Below are positions 9,375-12,539 of a DNA stretch of 12,539 bases, piece after piece. Made by a program: the position numbers and the translations under genes. The notes under the pieces are model-generated. The model was not told the origin of the DNA, ran no database searches, and was given only the letters and a program-made list of their open reading frames with translations. This DNA is from CAWVWD01 sp045106825 (GTDB taxonomy: Bacteria; Bacteroidota; Bacteroidia; Chitinophagales; Saprospiraceae), in assembly GCA_045106825.1 (NCBI GenBank), contig JBGCFH010000295.1:1-12539 (forward strand), given 5' to 3'. The stretch's first letter is position 1; each line of letters begins with the position of its first letter.

Positions 9375-9550
9375 CCGTACCACGTATTTCTCTCCTTTTC
9401 AACAAAAAAAGCCTTAAATACGTGGTATGGAAGCTATTTTGATTTTAGAAAGGTGTGCCTACGTTGTATTTATAGTTCTTTTATAAAAGAAGGGTATAAA
9501 TACGAGGTAGGCTTTGTTTTTTGAAACAAAAATGTTTTTTATACGTGGTA
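9375..9550. repeat. Cluster of TACCACGTATTT inverted repeats
   Basis: TACCACGTATTT at 9378-9389 is mirrored by AAATACGTGGTA at 9416-9427. A diverged second pair is GCCTACGTTGTATTTATA (9457-9474) and its near-complement (9495-9512, 16 of 18 pair). Between that pair lies the perfect palindrome TTCTTTTATAAAAGAA (9476-9491), so 9457-9512 can fold as one long hairpin. A further half copy, ATACGTGGTA, is at 9541-9550. Successive copies start about 38-46 bases apart in alternating orientation. The gap 9335-9560 holds nothing else I recognise. It may work as a terminator or be a separate small repeat family. Confidence 0.75.
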
Positions 9551-9560
9551 TTGATTGGGT

Positions 9561-9682
9561 TTGAACTCACCCCCAGCCCCTCTCTTTGGAAGAGAGGGGA
9601 GTTTTTTCTTCTTCTTTTCTTTTTAAGAAAAGAAGACGTTTCCCATCTCTTCTTAAGAGAGGGGGCAAGGGGGAGAGTTCAA
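9561..9682. repeat. Palindromic repeat R3 before the DUF6261-like gene
   Basis: This 122-base element has the same left terminus as R2 and R4 but a diverged right end (GGCAAGGGGGAGAGTTCAA). It is the two-hairpin form, with CTCTCTT arms at 9580 and ATCTCTT at 9645. The intervening stem is CTTCTTTTCTT (9611-9621) against AAGAAAAGAAG (9625-9635), with loop TTT, and is unlike the TTC-capped stems of the other copies. Confidence 0.88.
9577..9607 (+). terminator. Terminator-like hairpin in R3
   Basis: CCCCTCTCTT (9577-9586), loop TGG, AAGAGAGGGG (9590-9599), AG, then six T (9602-9607). It probably ends transcription coming from the restriction-modification gene. Confidence 0.6.
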
Positions 9683-9709
9683 CAATTTTCATAATCTAAA
9701 ACATAAACA

Positions 9710-10387
9710 ATGATTTCAGAACCGAAATTAAAGACCTATCGCAATAGTGAATTTATTGCATTTATGAATGACACTTTAGGCTTATTAACTCGTGCGAATA
9801 TTGCAGCCCTCAGTTCCCCTCAAGCAGATTTACAGACGGCTTATGATGGATTAGAGACTTCTTTTAAGGTGAGTCAAGGTAGCTTATTGACGGCAAGTAT
9901 TCAGGAGTTGGATGCTCGTAGAGATGCTGCGATACGTGGGATTCATCAGGCAGCAAAGGCGTATAGTTTTCACTATGAGGAGGCGACACAGGTGGCAGCG
10001 ATTGCGGTCGCAAAGGCTATTAGTAAGTATGGTACTCGTATTGCCCAGTTAAATTATCAAGCACAGACAGCTACGCTAAAGAGTTTGATTAAGGATTTTG
10101 AGAATGATGCGGACTTGACGGCAGCTTTGACGACGCTCAACTTATCGACTTGGGTGGCAGAACTAAAGGCGGCTAATATTGCTTTTGAGGAAAAGTATCT
10201 CGACCGTGTGACGGATAAGGCGAATAAAAAGGTCGCTCCTGTGAGTGAACAACGCCCTGCTGCTATGACGGCTTATGCTACGGTGGTGCAGCATATTCAA
10301 GCGAATCAAATTTTGAATCCTTCGGCGGCGTTGACGGAGTTGGTCGGGCAGTTGAATGAGTTGGTGGTGAAGTATAATGCTTTGTGA
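9710..10387 (+). CDS. Helical protein resembling the DUF6261 family, function unknown
   Basis: This 225-residue protein has no signal peptide, membrane segment or catalytic motif that I can see. It is rich in Ala, Leu, Gln and Glu, and looks all-helical with coiled-coil potential. The order of features resembles the Bacteroidota family DUF6261 from memory: N-terminal LKTYRNSEFIAFM, the central ELDARRDAAIRGI (about residues 66-78), and a C-terminal LTELVGQLNELVVKYN. No database was searched. Its lysine codons are 12 AAG to 2 AAA, the reverse of susD, where all 16 are AAA; this suggests different ancestry or selection. It is bracketed by R3, which ends 27 bases before the ATG, and R4, which starts one base after the stop. 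No convincing promoter lies in the 27-base leader, so transcription may start within or before R3. Confidence 0.72.
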   Translation: MISEPKLKTYRNSEFIAFMNDTLGLLTRANIAALSSPQADLQTAYDGLETSFKVSQGSLLTASIQELDARRDAAIRGIHQAAKAYSFHYEEATQVAAIAVAKAISKYGTRIAQLNYQAQTATLKSLIKDFENDADLTAALTTLNLSTWVAELKAANIAFEEKYLDRVTDKANKKVAPVSEQRPAAMTAYATVVQHIQANQILNPSAALTELVGQLNELVVKYNAL

Positions 10388-10388
10388 T

Positions 10389-10501
10389 TTGAACTCACCC
10401 CCAGCCCCTCTCTTTGGAAGAGAGGGGAGCGAGAACTCAACTTCGTTGAGTTGAAAAAAACTCCCCTCTCTTTTAAAGAGAGGGGCTGGGGGTGAGTTCA
10501 A
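10389..10501. repeat. Palindromic repeat R4 between the DUF6261-like and DUF559 genes
   Basis: This 113-base two-hairpin copy has well-matched termini: TTGAACTCAC at 10389-10398, with its complement at 10492-10501. CTCTCTT arms start at 10408 and 10466. The central stem-loop AACTCAACTTCGTTGAGTT (10434-10452) has a perfect 8-pair stem and a TTC loop. The first hairpin is followed by AGCGAG, with no T tract, so + strand read-through into the DUF559 gene is plausible. Confidence 0.93.
10454..10485 (-). terminator. Minus-strand terminator-like hairpin in R4
   Basis: On the minus strand the stem CCCCTCTCTT/AAGAGAGGGG (complement of 10463-10485) is followed by AG and seven T (complement of 10454-10460). 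It would block antisense transcription entering from the right. R1 has the same arrangement with eight T. Confidence 0.45.
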
Positions 10502-10515
10502 AAAAAATATATCTT

Positions 10516-10887
10516 ATGACTTATAATCAAATCAAAGCCTTTGCCCGAACTTTACGTAAGAATCAAACGGAGGCGGAGGCAATTGTCTGGGCTGCTGTAC
10601 GAAATCGGAATTTTTATGGCTTTAAGTTTACTCGACAATTTGTGATTCAACATGCAGATATTGTTGGTAAAAAGTATTTTTTTATTGCGGACTTTCATTG
10701 TAGTGAACATCGCTTAATTGTGGAAATTGATGGTGATGTACATGAAGAACAATTAGAATATGATGAAATACGAACGGAAATTCTGGAAGAAATGGGGTTT
10801 CGGGTGGTTCGGTTTTCTAATTATGATGTGAAGTATGACTGGGATAGTGTGGAAAGGAGATTGAAAGGTATTTTGGGAGTTGGTTGA
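10516..10887 (+). CDS. DUF559 Vsr-like putative endonuclease flanked by repeats
   Basis: This 123-residue protein is of the DUF559 family, which shares the Vsr/PD-(D/E)XK nuclease fold. The diagnostic N-terminal stretch is LRKNQTEAEAIVWAAVRNR (13-31), followed by GFKFTRQ (35-41). The likely active site is IADFHC (Asp59), VEIDG (Glu70, Asp72) and His76, and the C-terminal EMGFRVVRFSNYDV matches the family. Length is typical. The ATG at 10516 is chosen because a more upstream GTG (10492) lies inside R4 and would translate repeat sequence. The TGA stop (10885-10887) lies inside R5. R4 and R5 therefore abut the gene, giving a compact repeat-nuclease-repeat unit (10389-11005). Substrate and cellular role are unknown; a role in repeat movement or repair is my inference. 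No clear promoter is seen; transcription may come through R4. Confidence 0.88.
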   Translation: MTYNQIKAFARTLRKNQTEAEAIVWAAVRNRNFYGFKFTRQFVIQHADIVGKKYFFIADFHCSEHRLIVEIDGDVHEEQLEYDEIRTEILEEMGFRVVRFSNYDVKYDWDSVERRLKGILGVG

Positions 10888-11005
10888 ACTCACCCCAACC
10901 CCTCTCTTAGAAAGAGAGGGGCTTTTTTTTGCTCTCCTCTCTTGAAAAAAGAAGGCTTTTTTCACTCCCCTCTCTTTTCAAGAGAGGGGCTGGGGGTGAG
11001 TTCAA
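10884..11005. repeat. Palindromic repeat R5 overlapping the DUF559 stop
   Basis: This 122-base copy has TTGAACTCAC at 10884-10893 and GTGAGTTCAA at 10996-11005. CTCTCTT arms start at 10902, 10937 and 10970, so units are only 33-35 bases apart. The middle hairpin is decayed, and the TTC-capped stems seen in R1, R2 and R4 are missing. The first four bases overlap the end of the DUF559 coding region and supply its TGA. Confidence 0.9.
10899..10930 (+). terminator. Intrinsic terminator after DUF559, formed by R5
   Basis: CCCCTCTCTT (10899-10908), loop AGA, AAGAGAGGGG (10912-10921), C, then eight T (10923-10930). Strong stem plus T tract, 12 bases after the DUF559 stop. Confidence 0.7.
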
Positions 11006-11016
11006 AAAAAGAAATG

Positions 11017-11024
11017 TATCTTGC
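11017..11024 (+). promoter_or_regulatory. Weak -7-like element before the symporter
   Basis: TATCTTGC resembles TAnnTTTG with one T missing. No TTG lies at the right distance upstream, where R5 begins. It is listed because the symporter follows a terminator and needs a promoter, and because it would favour the start at 11051 over 11021. Confidence 0.25.
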
Positions 11025-11050
11025 ATTTTTGTCATTTTCAACATAACAAC

Positions 11051-12412
11051 TTGGAACAAATACTAACTTACCAATGGCTTTTAGTCATCCTATCAAGTAT
11101 CGTGATGTTTTTGATTTCGCCATATTCAAAAACGACAAAGGAGTTTTTCAGAGCAACGACAAAAGCAGATACAACGCCAAATGTTTGGCTACTAACCAGT
11201 AGCTTAGTCATTTCATGGATTTTTGCCAAATCCATTACAAACGCTGCAAACTTGGGAATGGCTTTTGGCTTCGTTGGTGGCGTGGCGTATGCAACGTATT
11301 ATTTATCGTTTTTGGTCGCAGGTTTTGTCATTTACCAAATGCGAGTGAAAGGCGGTTTTGAGAGTTTACATCAGTTTTTAAGTTCTAAATTTGGTCGTCC
11401 TGCGGTGATTTTCTTTTCGCTGTTGATTTCGTTTCGGCTATTCAATGAAGTTTGGTCGAATACAATGGTTATTGGAACGTACTTCGGTGCAAAAGATTCT
11501 GCACCTTACTTTTGGGCGATTATCGTGTTTACGGTTTTGACGTTGGCTTATACTTTGAAAGGTGGCTTGCGAAGTTCTTTACTGACGGACTTGATACAAA
11601 TGGTCTTGTTTGGCGTTTTATTATTCATCATTTTAGGCATCATTTTACCCAAAAAAGGCAATGATATTGGTGCGTTTGTCAGTTCGGGCGAATGGACAAT
11701 GGCAGGCGGTTTGAATTTATTGTTTGTGGCTTTGATACAAGCGTTTTCTTATCCTTTTCATGATCCTGTTTTGACGGATCGAGGTTTTATTGCGTCGCCA
11801 AAAGTGACGTTACGCAGTTTTATTTTTGCGACTTTCATTGGTGCAGTTTGTATTTTATTGTTTTCTTTTGTCGGAATATTCGCTCAAATGGAAGGCATGG
11901 AAGGTCAAGCACCTGTTGAAGTCAGTAAGATGTTGGGCGTTGCGATGATGTTGATTATGAATTTTATTATGGTGACTTCTGCGGCTTCGACGTTAGATAG
12001 TACGTTTAATTCGTTTTCAAAAATGTTGGTCGTTGACTTAGGGAAAAAGGAACAAATCACAGTCAAACGTGGAAGGATTGCGATGGTTTTGGTTTGTATT
12101 TTGGGAACATTGCCAGTGTTTTTTAGTCCAGAGATTCTGTCTGCGACAACGGTTAGTGGAACGATGGTGATTGGTTTAGCTCCGATTTTTGTCTTTTGGA
12201 ATGCAAAAGTTCCAAAAATCTCTTTTCATTTGTGTGTTGGTACAGGCGTTTTGTTTGGTCTTTTATTAACTTTAGGAATGTTTCCTGATAATCTGATTTT
12301 CTTTGATGGGAAATATGGCGATTTGCTTTCTGTGAATATTATTGGAATGATAGTTTGTTTGGTGGCTTTTTGGCTGCCTGCAATTATGTTTCGTAATGGG
12401 AACACTGATTGA
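11051..12412 (+). CDS. Sodium:solute symporter (SSS/SLC5 family)
   Basis: This inner-membrane protein of about 453 residues should couple sodium entry to solute uptake; the solute is unknown. I count 13 hydrophobic segments, from WLLVILSSIVMF to IIGMIVCLVAFWLPAIMF, matching the family core. Family landmarks are YPFHDPVLTDRGF (about 11750-11788) and SAASTLDSTFNSFSK (about 11980-12023), where Ser/Thr residues line the sodium site. No extra C-terminal domain is present. The start is uncertain. No in-frame ATG precedes the first segment; in-frame TTG codons lie at 11021 and 11051, and the first in-frame ATG (11105) would cut into segment one. An in-frame TGA at 10997-10999, inside R5, bars a longer protein. 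R5 may have replaced the original 5' end. The last three codons and the TGA lie within the repeat at 12401. Confidence 0.88.
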   Translation: MEQILTYQWLLVILSSIVMFLISPYSKTTKEFFRATTKADTTPNVWLLTSSLVISWIFAKSITNAANLGMAFGFVGGVAYATYYLSFLVAGFVIYQMRVKGGFESLHQFLSSKFGRPAVIFFSLLISFRLFNEVWSNTMVIGTYFGAKDSAPYFWAIIVFTVLTLAYTLKGGLRSSLLTDLIQMVLFGVLLFIILGIILPKKGNDIGAFVSSGEWTMAGGLNLLFVALIQAFSYPFHDPVLTDRGFIASPKVTLRSFIFATFIGAVCILLFSFVGIFAQMEGMEGQAPVEVSKMLGVAMMLIMNFIMVTSAASTLDSTFNSFSKMLVVDLGKKEQITVKRGRIAMVLVCILGTLPVFFSPEILSATTVSGTMVIGLAPIFVFWNAKVPKISFHLCVGTGVLFGLLLTLGMFPDNLIFFDGKYGDLLSVNIIGMIVCLVAFWLPAIMFRNGNTD

Positions 12413-12539
12413 ACGGATTTGACGGATGCAAACGGATTTTTTTTGATTTTCACTTCGTGAAAATGTGATTTTATGAAACTTTTCATTTCAATGAAAAGAA
12501 AAACCCGTTCAAATCTGTTTAATCCGTTCAATCCGTGTT
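12401..12539. repeat. Second palindromic repeat family, ends AACAC(T/G)GATTGAACGG
   Basis: AACACTGATTGAACGGATT (12401-12419) is mirrored by AATCCGTTCAATCCGTGTT (12521-12539), 18 of 19 bases pairing. Both arms carry repeated ACGGAT/ATCCGT hexamers about every 9-10 bases. Inside are two hairpins: ATTTTCACTTCGTGAAAAT (12446-12464, TTC loop) and CTTTTCAT/ATGAAAAG (12479-12498, loop TTCA). The element supplies the symporter stop codon (TGA 12410-12412). The window ends at the last terminal base, so its right junction cannot be checked. No gene is seen in 12413-12539. Confidence 0.85.

Noticed and set aside
9375..9550. CRISPR array from regularly spaced repeats
   Set aside because: The repeats alternate in orientation and diverge, the loops are not spacer-like, and no cas genes are present.
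10163..10501. A 112-codon open frame on the minus strand
   Set aside because: It begins in R4 with repeat-derived residues, then runs antisense through the DUF6261-like gene. The same holds for the minus frame at 10753-10965, which starts in R5.
10492..10515. GTG start adding eight residues to the DUF559 protein
   Set aside because: The GTG is part of the repeat terminus GTGAGTTCAA. The family N-terminus is complete from the ATG at 10516.
3580..11012. Target-site duplications around R1-R5
   Set aside because: Comparing the bases flanking each copy, I see only A/T runs and no convincing matching duplication, so a classical DDE-transposase MITE is not supported.
11014..11046. ATG at 11014 as symporter start
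   Set aside because: It is out of frame with the symporter and meets a TAA after ten codons.

Overview
The window is AT-rich DNA from a member of the Bacteroidota. A SusC/SusD outer-membrane pair is present, the candidate promoters follow the TAnnTTTG -7 pattern, and lysine is mostly AAA. A Flavobacteriales-like host is plausible but cannot be fixed from this sequence. All six genes lie on the + strand.

Layout. Positions 1-373 are an AT-rich leader with a candidate promoter. Next come a SusC-type TonB-dependent transporter (374-3586) and its SusD-type lipoprotein partner (3772-5205), which bind and import an unknown oligomeric nutrient. A 1281-residue single-chain restriction-modification enzyme follows (5489-9334). 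It carries a nuclease, an N6-adenine methylase and two target-recognition domains, the layout of Type IIB/IIG enzymes, and has its own promoter. After a cluster of short inverted repeats come a small helical protein resembling DUF6261 (9710-10387), a DUF559 Vsr-like putative endonuclease (10516-10887), and a 13-segment sodium:solute symporter (about 11051-12412).

The most striking property lies between the genes. Every intergenic gap after susC holds a palindromic repeat. Five copies (R1-R5; 3591-3759, 5212-5381, 9561-9682, 10389-10501, 10884-11005) share TTGAACTCAC termini and modular CCCCTCTCTT/AAGAGAGGGG hairpins. A second family, with AACAC(T/G)GATTGAACGG ends, closes the window (12401-12539). 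The repeats sit within 0-12 bases of neighbouring coding ends and twice supply the stop codon. In R2, R3 and R5 the first hairpin is followed by a T tract and looks like a + strand terminator. In R1 (inside the susCD operon) and R4 (before DUF559) that tract is absent.

The DUF559 gene is wedged between R4 and R5, with its stop codon inside R5. This suggests, as inference only, a repeat-associated nuclease that might mobilise or maintain this repeat family, in the way RAYT transposases relate to REP elements. The genes do not form one pathway: the window combines nutrient uptake, DNA defence, a repeat-flanked accessory segment and a transporter.
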